A DNA stretch of 64,000 nucleotides from Siderastrea siderea. Its lineage: Eukaryota; Cnidaria; Anthozoa; Scleractinia; Rhizangiidae. The notes below the pieces were generated by a model. That model saw only the letters and a program-made list of their open reading frames with translations. It was not told where the DNA came from and made no database searches. Position 1 is the stretch's first letter; the number at the start of each line of letters is the position of its first letter. The stretch covers positions 12,887,819-12,951,818 of the forward strand of contig OZ034972.1 in the NCBI GenBank assembly GCA_964030785.1, written 5' to 3'. Below, piece after piece: positions 44,120-57,200 of the stretch. The translations under genes were made by a program, and so were the position numbers.

Positions 44120-44400
44120 AAAGGAGAAGGTCACTCCAGAAACGGTGTATTTTTTGAAATCGCCAATAAAAAGATAACACTAAGTTGAGTTACTGACCGT
44201 GGTTTTAGCTTCTAAAGTTCATCCGATCCGCGCAGTGTTGAATTTTGGCCCTCTTTGGAGAGGAATTTCAGTGGCCCGCCGGAGGGAGGATCGGCTGAAC
44301 TATAGAAGCTAAAACCACGGTCAGTAACTCAACTTATAGTTTTCTTTTTATTGGCGATTTCAAAAGATACGCCCCTTTTCTGGAGTGACCGTTCTCCTTT
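44120..44400. mobile_element. 281-bp hairpin MITE
   Basis: Arms of about 95-110 bases are near-perfect inverted copies, beginning AAAGGAGAAGGTCACTCCAG and including AAATCGCCAATAAAAAGA and GAGTTACTGACCGTGG. The loop is about 70 bases. No convincing target duplication; no coding. Confidence 0.75.
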
Positions 44401-44734
44401 CATTTGTTCAACACATAGTTGAAAGTCCTGCGCTGGTGACTGAATTTCACGCCAATACAACCTGCGGACGGAAATTACTTCATCCTCAACCCAAAAATCT
44501 TAAGTTTTCAGGCACCGAGCGTCAAGAGTACGGTTAAAGTGAAACTTTCCACACTTGTCTATACAGTAAAAAAAACCACACGTAAGAAACAGCATTTTTC
44601 CAAGTTAGCCAAGAGAGGATAAAGGGGTTTTTCCTCTCTTGAGTTAGCCTACAATGGTCTTTTTTTTGGGGGGGGGGGGGGGGGAGGCTGGGGGTTGGGG
44701 GGAGGTCTACTGAGGACTTAGCCTAGACAGGTAG

Positions 44735-45178
44735 TAGCCAAACTTCGGTCAGGTTATCATAACCTAAGAACTGAATCTGGACGACACTGTAAACCTAAAT
44801 TACCTGGAACTATTAGGATATGTCAGTACTGCTTCTCTAACCAAATTGAAAGCGAAAGCCACTTTTTATTACACGTGATCGCTATAAAGACATCAGACAA
44901 CAAGTTCACGAAAGACATCTTAAACAAATATCCGATTTATGGTCTTTTGAATGATAATGGAAAAACAGTTTATTCTTTTTTTCTTTTTAATAACGTTGAT
45001 ACCTATATATGTAGAAAATTAGTTTTAATTGACGCACAAAAATAAGAGACTGTAACTTGTAATCAAAGACCATGTGACTGATATTTTATAGTAATCTTCA
45101 TAAAGCATTAAGATTTTGTTAGGCAATATTATCTGTAAATAGGAATACCAATTATGTTTGTGTTGTTGTTGTTGTTCA
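44735..45178 (+). mobile_element. 5'-truncated LINE, C-terminal zinc-knuckle remnant
   Basis: An in-frame stretch encodes LRSGYHNLRTESGRH, then ICQYCFSNQIESESHFLLH, the CxxC...H..H knuckle found at the end of many LINE ORF2 proteins, and continues to a TAA at about 45044. A short untranslated tail ends in TTG repeats near 45160-45175. Only the last ~100 codons remain. Confidence 0.65.
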
Positions 45179-45507
45179 AGTTGTTGATTAGGCTTCAGGA
45201 ATAGGTTCTTATCTTTTCAAGAGCAAAAGTGCGCTGCTTCCTCTTGTCAGAAAACGTATTCAATATGGTCATACGTATAATGTTATTACAACCTTGTAAA
45301 CAAACACAGAACGGATCCTGCTTTAGGTCATACTAGGATTTACTTAATCCCAGAACATATATCCTTAATGGCATTTCCAGTGAAAACTGATTTTTCAAAA
45401 TAATAACCTGTTTCGAGTTTCCAGGCCACAACAGGTTCTTGTATGTTGGGGGCTAAATAACAAATTTTAGCCTTCAGGTTCTTAATTCACTAGGTTCTTT
45501 TGCAAAA

Positions 45508-46503
45508 TTAAGGACGGTGCTACGTAATACAGAGGAATTTTTGCAAAGGTTATGACTATGGGGGAAAAGCAGATTTTAGCAAGGGTTATTGGAATCTTTA
45601 AAGAAAAATGTGGGTAACCACGCATTTTTCAGAGATAATTACGCAACCATAATTCTAAAAAAGCGTTTAAATACAAAGAATGTATGACTTTTTTTTTTCA
45701 AATTTAAGGTGACTCCCTATAGTTTTATGACCACGCGCGCGCTGATGATGCGAGCTGTAGTAATCTGCGCGCGCTCACATAAAATCGTAGGTTTTTTCGC
45801 GATTTTTATGACGTCAGCATAGCCAAAAAAAGCAAAGTTAACAGTAAATTTTCTCGCGTTTCCTTCGGTGAATTTTTTTTAAATTTTGCACATTTTGAGA
45901 TACTAACGCTACCTTTCACATATTATTTTTTGGAAAAATTCTGTCAGAGCAATCCAGTTTAATGGTTAAAAATAAGAAATCAGGTGATATCGGTGAATCC
46001 GTCTGAAAGACCCCATATTTTTTTCCCCTCCAAAATGTTAGTCAGAATCATTTTCACAAAATAGGAATGTTTAAAAAAATTTCACCGAGGGAAAATAAAA
46101 ATATTTAAGAAAAAGACGAATTAATGGCAAATATCTGTCATCTTTTAGTTGCTTTGTTGTCATGACAACGGCCTATGCCTAAGAAGCAAACCTGAAAAAT
46201 AAAGGTAATTATGTTGGTAACCTTACTGGTAAAATTCAGGAACAAAGATTGCAAGACAACAGAACTAGGGCTTCTTTTGCAAGTCTTGCCAGTTCGTATA
46301 GTCTGGAAAATGCGTGGCTACCCTCAATTTTCTTTTTAGATTTTGATAGCCCTTGCTAAGATCCGCTTTTTGCACGTGGTCATAAACTGCGCAAAAAATC
46401 TTTGCATTAGTAGGTAAATCCCTTAAGAAAACCGAATATCTCGGACCAGACTCGAGAAGCAAAGAACGTATGCGTAGTAACAAAAAGAAGGCACCGTCCT
46501 CAA
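45508..46503. mobile_element. About 1-kb element bounded by AAGGACGGTGC inverted ends, with inverted arms
   Basis: TTAAGGACGGTGC at the left is inverted at the right (GCACCGTCCTCAA). About 130 bases of subterminal sequence are also inverted (AAGCAGATTTTAGCAAGG against its relative at 46290-46420). A separate TTAAGGTGACTCCCTATAG unit starts at 45706 and may be nested. The minus-strand frame at 46265-46540 is simply one arm. Confidence 0.5.
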
Positions 46504-46585
46504 GGTGGGAACTACGCACGCGCCGTACGTTGACCACCATGAGCCCTCACGGGTCCAGGACGCACAGACTAATCAGCGGCTTTAC

Positions 46586-46731
46586 CTGCACACTGTTAGC
46601 CACCATTGTCCATCTCGTGCTCCGCCTCACTCTCTGAGACAGTTTCCGTTTAGGAATGTTAGTCATAGCGGGAACTGAGTGATGCCGCTCTTGCTCCGGG
46701 ACCGTGGGCAGAGATAGGATCCCTTTGGCCG
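46586..46731 (-). CDS. Exon upstream of the coiled-coil exon
   Basis: 146 bases, acceptor CTTTGTAG, donor GTAAAG. After a split first codon it reads AKGILSLPTVPEQERHHSV, then PKRKLSQRVRRSTRWTMVAN. It ends in phase 0, matching the start of the exon at 41236. Basic, Arg/Ser-rich; no domain recognised. A further upstream exon must exist (one base of the first codon is missing) but was not found. Confidence 0.6.
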
Positions 46732-47344
46732 CTACAAAGAAAATGGAGGTGTTTGATTATAATGGTTACAGATGTGAGACAGTTATAAAATAAAGGCGAT
46801 ACATAATGTCACAGCGGTACGGCACATTCGAGATAGAAAACTTTTGATCGGTACAGAATAACCTTCGGGCTAATTGAGTACAAAAATATGGTCTAGTAAT
46901 AATTAAATTGTGTTCTGAGGTCTGCTGCCATCCCTGTAAGATAAACTCGAGCAAGTTCGGATGCGGAAGTTAAGAATGAGAGCTCGTCGATTTCCTGGTA
47001 AATTTGGCCCACTTGTCAACTTTTGTCTTGTTCTGATCAAGCCACAGACACCTTCCCGCTAGTCCACCTAGTCCCGCCAGTGAAACTCTCTTCTATCCTT
47101 TGGTTAAAGAGTTAAATGAAGAATGTATCTGCCGAACTGATCCTTAACCTTATGTTATAGTTGCAAGGAAAGCTCGGGTTAAAATTTCAAAGTTCAGACG
47201 GGAGAAAATTTTTTCATGACAAAGTTTAGAATAGCGTCCGCTCGGTAAAAATGCAGGTTCTGCGCTAGGACTGAGACGTTTTGCTTGCGATGGTATCGTG
47301 CACGGCAAAGTGTCACAGTTCGCTTTCTAGTCTTCATTTAACCT

Positions 47345-47835
47345 TTCATTTCCACAGTTAGAACGTTGTACGTTTTGAGTGTGTGGATGAAATCCTAAAG
47401 TGTGATCACTCAAGTAAAAGCTACTGAGCAGTACTTTCCTGTGGTGCTGTTTCAAGTTATGTTGTACAAGCTTAGGTGGTTTTAGCTGTTGAGTCTGTGG
47501 ATGAAATTCTATGGTGTGACCATTTAAATGAAAGCCACTGTGCAGTACTTTCCTGTGGTGCTGTTTCAAGTTCTGTTGTACAAGGTGGTTTTAGCTGTTG
47601 AGTCTGTGGATGAAATCCTATGGTGTGACCATTTAAATGAAAGCTATTGAGCAGTACTTTCCAGTGGTGCTGTTTCAAGTTATGCTGTACAAGGTAGTTC
47701 TAACTTTTGACTCGGTGGATGAAATCCTAAAGTGCGAACAAAAATTAAATAAGCAGTACTTTCCTGTGATGCTGTTTATCATGCTGTGCAAGGTGGTTCC
47801 AACCTTTGAGTCTGTGAATAAACTTTTAGGGGTTA
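47345..47835 (-). repeat. 106-bp satellite, array 3 (inverted, 4-5 units)
   Basis: Complementary copies of the same unit (GCAGTACTTTCCTGTGGTGC, GAGTCTGTGGATGAAATCC). A lone degenerate unit is seen near 50950-51000. Confidence 0.85.
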
Positions 47836-47839
47836 CAGC

Positions 47840-50800
47840 CATTCGAATAAAACTTCGCCGGCTTCATGAGTAGTTTTTTCAACCTATGGCGCTCCTTGTT
47901 TTTAAAAGTTCAATCAGCACGTGCCGAATGCAAAGGACTCGCATTCTTAAATTTTGATTTGCACACTTTTAGAGTGTGATGATCAATCATGAATCAGCAA
48001 AAATTGGAGAACAATTGCACTTGTTGAGATTTTATGGTGTATCAGTCAGTGCTTAGCCAGGGAATGTCCATGGCAACGATATTGATTTCCTATTTCAGGT
48101 CATTTGAAGAAAGAGCTTGAAAACAAACATAAAAATGCATGCTAATTATGCTTGTAAAACACAAAGCGATAGTATTCTGACATCTACGTCAATTAAAATC
48201 TGCTTAAAGCTACACAAATCTAAAAGAATAGCAGAGAACGAATCGTTTTAAAGTTTCGCCTGCGAACATTTTGTAAGGCCAATCGGAAACGAGGTTTAAT
48301 GTCGATGTGTCCAAGTCGAAATTGTTTTACACCTAAACCGCTCTTTAACCGCTTTATCAAAGTATTAAAAATAAAAAAAAGTATTTTGATCAATGCCAGA
48401 CCGGAATAATACGGTATGCCATTTCTGTCAGATACTTTGATTTCTTTGTACTCGAACGTGTCGATCTTTTGAAAGCAAAAGAGACGGCATTCATGTCTTC
48501 CTTAGAAACGGGGACATTTATTTTAATGGATTTAGCAAATTAGTGTCATAAACAGCGCTTCATCTTATTAGTTAGAATACCGTTTTCAAGTGGCTACTTA
48601 GGCTCGATGACTTGCATAAAAAAAACCTATCATGAGATGATGAAACAAATTTCTTGTAACATACTGAATACGATTCATTTAATATATCTTAATGGCCCCG
48701 CGTACTATCAAACATTTCTTAGGCTTTGTCGCCATGCGTGCTAAACATACCTTCAACTTCTCCTCTGAACACATAATTATTGGACAAAGTATGAATTTTA
48801 TGCATCTTGTTGAGTTCCTCTCTGTGCCTTTTCTGTTTGAATTCATGGAGTTGAACTAGTCGCACTTCATTTTGCTCGCATTTCAAAACAATGCATCAAG
48901 TAGTCACACGGGAACTACTAATAACAACACATGTACTAGTGAGCGTCAAGGAAAAGCGAATGGTTTGTATTTGTAATTTACATCATTGAAATAATTCCTA
49001 GGGGAAATAAAAAGTAATTTAAAATGCAAAAATGCAGAGGTGGTAGAAATAATGGTGTGAAGAAGGTGTTGAAGTGCAATTAACTTAAACACAACTCGTG
49101 CAACAGTAAAGAAAATTGAACAGATATGTTCAGAGAGCTAAAACGGGCTTTAGATCAGCTAAAGGAAAACATTGAAAAGCTATTATTTGAATGTATAAAC
49201 GTAAGTGTGATCTTTTCATTTTAATGAACATTACTTGTTCAACATTTCCGGCCAGGAAAGCCAATATCAATATTTTGATCAATTCATCAATAATACTTCC
49301 AATTTAACGATCGCCCCTGATGTACTATAGTGAAACTGATCTCAACAAAAATACATATTTCACCGAAAAGATAACGCAAAATAAGCAAAATGAAAATGTG
49401 TTGGAAAAGATGGGATAGGATCACTGAACTGGACTGAACTTTCTTTTGTATTTTTAGGATCCCTGCCGGATTATCGCTAGCGAAACTAGTTATCATGTTG
49501 GGTTAGAACATATTTGAACACAAAGAATTTGTTAATGAGAAGTCCATTAGTGCTATCTTGGGGGTGGGTGAATTGTACCAAAACAGCCCGGAGTTAATTT
49601 TAGTGCAAAATTTAATAGTTGATTGCCAACTGAACGTTGTTTTCCCAACAACTCCGTTTAATAACCTGTTTAAAAGTCCTTAATAGCCCAATTTCAGGGC
49701 TTACAAGATTACACGATATTGCGTATTTTAAAAGTGAAACTGTGCAGTTGACGGGGTATTACGCACATTGCGTCAGTTTACAAATTTTGGTATTATGATT
49801 CTTTGGTATATATTGTCTCGCGTTGTCGATTTGCGCAGTTTACAAGCCCAATTTGAACTGAACATATCACAACTCTGCCGTCAGGCTTAGGTGACTGCTC
49901 GGAAAATACACTTTGTAAATCCTTCTTTGGAGCCTATTAGCCTTGTAGATGATTTCAACGGTACCACTGAGGTTTCGGTCTTACGGTTTCGTCTGCATGC
50001 ACATATAAACAACAACAGGTGTAACTAATTAACAAAGTACGATGTCAACTACACACTTTCATCGAACTGCAAAGTCCAAAGTCCTTGTGATAAATATGCA
50101 AGGACTGTGGTCAGTGGATCGACTTGCAGGGATGACAGAGCGTATTTTCAGTAGAGGAAATAAACGGGACTTTGGGCAAAAGTTGGGGGCGAGGGGAAGG
50201 GGGAAGAGGGCGACATGGTCGTAGTCGTCGATTTCGAAACTTCGATCGCAAAAGATCACTTAATATGTTCCCAATTGAAAGCCGCTTTTTCTCGCTGCCT
50301 TTAGTCTATCAAAGCAGTGAACGTTTTCCCTGTACTCAACGATTACGAGATTTTGTTTCAAGGTCGGGAATTACGAAGGAAAAGAAACATTAGATTTCAC
50401 TCAGCTTTGCCGACGACATTAAGGAAATGAGCAATAAACAAAGATATGTATAAAACATCGTTTATTAGTTTCGTTTGTCTTCAAAAATATTAATTTAATA
50501 TTACGAAATATACCCTGCTATCTCCTGAGTGCCTGAAGGGCAGGAGCGAGGCGGACAATGGCGTGAAACTACCCAGCAGACACTTCCATTACAAAAATAC
50601 AAGAATTCACGAAACACTGGCCAGGGGCCCCTTTCTCGAAAGTCCCGGTAAATTTTCGAGCCCAGAGCTGCATTTTTAGCCCGCAAACCAGCTCGACTTG
50701 TTTCGTAAACTTAGAATTTTAATTCTTAGCCTTAAAAACGAACAAAAATTGAATCTCTAAGGCAAATTTTACGCTCATAAAATAGCTTTCCGGGACCGAA

Positions 50801-51271
50801 AAGTTATCGGGACTTTCGAGAAACGGGCCCCAGGGGTACAAATACAGCTCAGCCCTTTTACACTTTCACTCTTAAGAGCAACCAACTAGTTCAAAACGTC
50901 CAAAAACATAGTCAAATTTCAGTTGACAAAATACTAAAAAAACAAATTGTTTGAATGGTAACAGTTTATGATTTTTATCCACAAACTCGAAACGGAAACA
51001 CGAAACCCAAGGCAAGACCTGAACAGGTTTCAGAAGTATAAAACCGTTAAAACTATGCAAAATCATATACTCCTTTACGCAAGGAAATGAGTTTAATTGA
51101 TGCACTGTTTTTCTAAGTTTTACAAACCGTGCGAAGGGAAAAATTATATTGTAATCAAAACAACTGATGGCATTAACAGGAAGAATATGCTACATTTACA
51201 AATTCAATTCTAAGTTTCTTTATGACTTCCTTGAATGTAATGCTGTTGGACCCTGAGGAATTTCTTGCACA
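47840..51271. other. Non-coding interval, nothing recognised
   Basis: AT-rich DNA between the 46731 exon and the 3' end of the next gene. Short frames near 50040-50390 have no signature. A TTTTCGAG/GAGAAACGGGCC pair (50630-50830) is a small inverted repeat. Confidence 0.45.
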
Positions 51272-54200
51272 TCACATGTTAAGATTACTCCAGGACATAT
51301 CATACGGTCTGAAATGGAACAAAATTGTCATTAGTAAAAATACAAAAATAATTGAGGACAATAATCCCGAGTTTTCTCGCTGATTTCTAACTTTACAAAA
51401 CTACTGGTAATTTCTCGAAAAAGGGAATATCTTCAGAGGTTTTCCTCTTTTATAGGATGAAATGATCTGAGCTGCGGAAATACAAATGAAATGAAGATGT
51501 GACCATCGCAGCTGTAATCGCGATTTAAGACCGAATTGCGAATTTAAGCGCGAAAATAATTTTAGGGGCTTCAACGGGAGTCGAACACGTGGCCTCTGCG
51601 TTCGCGCTGCAGTGCTCTACAGCGTGAACACCATGTATGGGTCTTCATTGCTCAGTTGGTAGCGTACTGCAGCGCGAACGTTGAGGCCACGGGTTCGAAT
51701 CCCGTTGAAGCTCCGAAAATTTTTTCGGGCTTTAATTCGCAATTGCTTAAATTGCGATTACAACTGCGATGGTCACATCTTCATTTCATTCGTTTTCGTA
51801 TTTTCTCGTTTTAACTGGAAGTATCGGAATATCACTGTACCGTTTGCGTCATCATATTTATTTAGTACCATGCTCCTTGAGGAAATACCCAGTTTGTTTG
51901 TGGAAAAATCTGCCATTTATGTTTGTCAGAATATTCTCACCGGTTTTTTCCATACGAATGAAAAGCACTCTATATTTTATCAAGATGGCGGCTGTTGGAA
52001 AACGCTCGGAAAAATTAGGGGACTATAAATATTCTAGAGCTGAGCTGGAGCAGTAGTGAGCGCACTCGCCTTACGCCTCACATGGACGAGGCCTGGGTAC
52101 TAATCCCGAATAAATGAATATCCGAGACTATACTTGTAAAGAGACCAGGCAGTTTCAAATCAGCGGTTTCACTCACCGTTCAGTTGTAGATGGTCTCCCT
52201 CTGGCCCCTCTGTAATCGTGAGTGTACTCGGTCTGCCAGTGAAGAGCAGGGGTCTGGGCTGAAAAAAAAACACCACAACCAAATTTACGAACCATCAACA
52301 AAACTAAGCTAGGAAATATTCAAAAAATTATTGAATGCACGCGTAATTGCTTTTTCTTCCACCAGATCTGTCTTGAGAACTCTTACAATAAGAATCCGTC
52401 AATATATAGCAACGTTTAGGCATTTGCGAAAAGCTGCCAGCGATTTCACAGTGATTTGTTGTGCAGTGGCGGTAGAACAGCGCATGCAATGTGAGCATAA
52501 AACATGGCAAACTTCCCTCAGGGATCCCCACAAGGAATCGTTTTGGTTACTTTCTGAGACATGAAAATTGCCCATTAGTGGCGATTGCGCTGCAACAAAT
52601 CCCCGTCAAAAAGCCATGAGAAGCCGCCAGCAGTCAGTAGTAGCTTACATGCACGATGTAAAATCGCGCATGATTAAAAATCGCTGCAACTTTTTCACCA
52701 AAATCTCTCGTGAAAACGGGCCTATGAAGCTGTTCCGTTCTCTCAACTTTTTGATGTTGCGGTTTTGTTGGCTTTACAGACATCTAGCCAATCATAGAGT
52801 CACACGTTCCGTAGATTTCGTTGGCACGTTTCTCTCCTGACTGTCATGTCGGAAACTCAACTTAACGAGTGCTTAGAGTAACGGCTAACGGCGTATCTTG
52901 ACTCGAGAGACTGTACCTTTTGAGCCTGGTCTAAAGCGATCTGTTTTCCACACAGTTTTTGGTTTGTAGTTCGGTAGTTCTGGAACAAAAAACAACAGTT
53001 TAGAAATGAATGTTTAGGTCAATGTAAGACAAAAGCTTCTTTTATTACTTTTGCGCGCCCATCAGTGACTGCTGACTAGGCTGCTGATATGCAGTCTAGA
53101 GTGTTCTGTATCCTCTCCCAGTGATTCTCTTTATCTCCACCAAAGGTATTTTAGCTGACAAAAGGGTGGCGATACTCTACTACAGACAAGAACGTGGTAA
53201 GGTTCAGTACTAGACTCCACCTTCCCGTCCTACATGGAGAGCGTAGAAGCAACTGCTCTCGAAAATCCTTGCGCGCGTCAGATGCCTTTTGGGCACTGGG
53301 TCGAGCGGGAGTTCATTAACTGGACCAACAGGCACCCTATTCACATCCACGGGAGGGGTGGGAGGGAGGAGAAAAACCTGCAGAAACCAAACGGTTTCAC
53401 GGACACAGTAAACATTGTTTTGCTCGTTAATTGACCTTACCCAGCGGCCTCGCGTTGAACACTGAGTTGTACGTTGTTGTAAACCAGCGGTTCTTGTTGT
53501 GTTGTAGCATGTTAGGAGCTGACTGTGATTCTCGTATAGGAGGTAGATTTAGGGCCGGATTGTTCTTCCACACAAGGTAAGTCTGAAAGAAAGAAAGCAA
53601 AACGTTCAGATGGTTTATGGACTTTATGGTTTATAGAACTGTGTGGAAGTGCGATGGTGTTTAGCGCGTTGTAACTTTCTGAATCCAACTTGAAGGCATG
53701 GTAGGTTATTTCTCTTTGCGAAGGCGTATAAATGAGTACTGAGTGAGCCGTGGTCTGTTTTAGGCCTCTGGAACATGCTACGTTAACGGCTACAAAACTA
53801 AAAAAAAAAGTTGGGAGGGGTACATTTTTCCCATCGAGAGGTAGTAATTATAATCCTAGTCGCCTTGTGCTACAGAAGCAGGGACAAGTCAAATCCATAC
53901 ACTGATCATGTCATTAATTTTGATCCTAATGCTTTAAACTACTTCTTCTTAAAAGTTTCCCTTTTCATTTGCTTTATTTCCCTAAAAGGCAGCAAAATAT
54001 TTTCGCCCACACAAGACAAACAAGCGTTTTCGCATCGTTTTCACCCGTTCACACAAATGCCTTGCATATCGTTGTATGCTTTCTCGCTTATTATCCACAC
54101 TAAAACGAACGATAATGACGTCAGCGTTTTCAGTTCAAGTCTCCGTTTTCAACCGTCCACACAGTGTTTCTAAAAACGATGTATTAATTTGAAGATCTCC

Positions 54201-57200
54201 ACTCCGCTAATGTGGACAGTGCAATGGCGTTTTGAGCTATGGTCTTACTGAGAAAAACTACCTCAGGTGCTCTTCAGGTGAAAAGAACTTCAAAGGGGTG
54301 TTACTAAAACGCGGAATCGGGAATCGGGAATCGGGAATCGGGATTCGGGATTCGGGATTCGGGATACGGGAATGGGGAATGAGAAATAGTGGTCAGCGGT
54401 AATACCTAAAAAAAGCAAGTTTGAGTCTGCGCAGTACGGCAAAGAGACGAAGACTGCACGTGGTAAGCGAAATATGGAAGGTAAGAATGTTTATCTGTCA
54501 GTTTTTCCTGAGTTTTTGGAATTGCTGAGTTTCTGTTCATTAAAATTAACCAAAACTATTGATTTGCAGGTAATGAGAGTCAATGAGGGTATCGTTATCG
54601 ACAGGTTGGTGTAAAAGGATTCGTATCAATTTGAGCACAGTCGCTTCGAGTGTAAATTACATGTTCTCTGTATTTTGATGTTTTAGCGACGAACCAGTGA
54701 CAGAGGATGATTCTATGTTTGCAACTGGCGAAAATGAATCTTTGTTTAAGGTACGATAATGTAGAAACGGCTTAAAAATTTAAACCGAACGCTGCTTAAC
54801 TGTTAGGACTTGCCATCGAATTTTGAATTGACTTGAATGGCGTTCATATTTGAGTTACAATCTAGATTCATTTAAGACTTATGGTTTACAGAAAGAAATG
54901 AGTGAAGTGACTGCAATATTAAGCTGTTCTTCAATTAAAAGAAAATACCCCAGAGAAGAAGCATGGAGAATACCACTGATAAATGAATCTAGATTGTAAC
55001 GACTCTGCAACTCAAATATGAACGCCATTAAATTAAATTCAATTCAAAATTCGATGGCAAGTGCTAAAAATAATTCAGCGCGGTCAGTTTAAATTTTCAA
55101 GGCGTATTCTGCGTTTTCATACCTTTAGCTGGCTCGATCGGGTTTTTGAGCGACGATACCTCTCAACTTTGAGCAACTAGCGTACCACAGTGAACAACCC
55201 AATAGAAAATCGATCGTTACTGCTGACCTAGAGAAAGATGAAAGTTTTAAATGAGGTAAGTTTCATCGAAATCGGAGTTACCATAGCAACGTAATGACGT
55301 CATCCCCCATTTTACATGAGAGCCGATTACTTGTCACCAAGAGATAATTCTGGGAAGCGCTCGACTGGATCTTCGACCTGACATAATTGTTTTCACGTCT
55401 GCAAAATTTGAAGAATTTCTATGAGAGCGTTTTCGAGAAATTTTCGGGTGAAGTTTTAGGGTGTTAAAAAACAACAAAAACAAAATAATTTTGATCTGCT
55501 GTTGAAAAGTATGCCCACAAAGGCTTGATGAAATAACATTTTGGTTTTAAATGAATGTTATATCATCTAATTACTTTGTGTGAAAATTTTGGGGAAATCG
55601 TGCCGTTTGATTTTTAGAAACGTTGGTTTGAATATGAACTTGTTTAGTGTGTTACTGGGCTTTTTTATCAAAAATTGACACTACACTTATTAAAATGGTT
55701 ATGAATTAAAAAGCGGTAGATGAATTTTTTTATATCTTTGTCCTCAAGGAGAATAATCAATATTCAATACAATCCCAGCGTTTCAAATTCATTGAAACGT
55801 TATAAAGCTGTCAATTTTGAGCCAAAACTCAGGAAAATATTGGACTGATTTTCACGCCAGTGGCTTGTTGCTCTCATTATGCATCTCCATTGTTTTAAAT
55901 CGGCGTGCAAATTGTAAATTTCACTACATCATGAATTCATATAACGCTTGATTGCTTTCCGAAGATGTTCCGAAAGCGTGCTGAGACTGGGATAGGATTG
56001 TGGGAGACCCACGTCTACTGACCTGTTTAAATTTTTCGTTGACTCCTTGCCATAAGAATCTGGAACACTGACTGAGCACAGCAGCTTTCCGTTTGCGCTC
56101 TCTGCTAACCGAAGCTTGCGCTTACTGCTAACCTTGAGGTTTGCACTCACTGCTGTCAGCCTGTCCATTGTTATTGTAATGCTAACCTGGTACATTAGCA
56201 CGTTTTTCGGAACATCTTCGGAAAGCAATCAAGCGTTATATGAATTCATGATGCACTGAAGTTTACAATTGCACGCCTATTCGAAACAATGGAGATGCAT
56301 AATAAGAGCAACAAGCCACTGGCGTAAAATTCAGTCCAATAATTTCCTGAGTTTAGGCTTAAAATTGATAGCCTTACAATCTTTCAATGAGTTTGAGACT
56401 CGGGGATTGTATTGATTATTGATCATTCTCCTTGAAAGCAAAGTTTAAAAAAAAATCATCTACCGCTTTTTAATTCATAATCATTTTAATAAGTGTAGGG
56501 TCGATTTTTGATAAAAAAAGCCGCGTAACACACTTAACCAGTTCATATTCAAGCCAACGTTTCTAAAAATCGAATGGAACGATTTCCCCGAAATTCTCAC
56601 ACAAAGTAATTAGATGACATGACATTCATTTAAAACCAAAATGTTGTTTCATCAAGTCGCTGTGGACATACTTTTCAATAGCAGTTCAAAATTATTTTGT
56701 TTTTGTTGTTTTTTAACACCTTAAAACTTCACCCGAACATTTCTCGAAAACTCTCTCATAGAAATTCTTCAGATTTTGTAGACGTGAAGACAAATATGTC
56801 AGGTCGAAGATCCAGTCGAGCGCTTCCCAGAATTATCTCTTGGTGACAAGTAATTAGCTCTCATGTAAAATGGGGGATGACGTCATTACGTTGCTATGGT
56901 AACTCCGATTTCGATGAAACGTACCTCATGCAAAACTTTCATCTTTTTCTAGGTCAGCAGTAACGATCGATTTTCTATTGGGTTGTTCACTGTGGTACAC
57001 TAGTTGCTTAAAGTTGAGAGGTATCGTCACTCAAAAACTCGATCGAGCCACCTTAAACAACGATTCATTCTCGTCATTTGCAAACATAGAATCATTTTCT
57101 GTCGCTGCTTCGTCGCTAAAACGTCAAAATACACAGAACATTTACTCTTAGTTTTGATAATAACACTCGAAGCGACTGTACTCAAAGTGATACGAATCTT

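Noticed and set aside
46265..46540. 91-codon minus frame next to an exon
   Set aside because: It coincides with one arm of an inverted-repeat element whose other arm is non-coding.
51640..51713. Functional tRNA gene
   Set aside because: A and B boxes are present but the anticodon arm is irregular and the unit belongs to an inverted repeat.
55929..56228. 99-codon minus frame at the foldback centre
   Set aside because: It spans the inverted centre itself; the openness follows from the palindrome and there is no domain.
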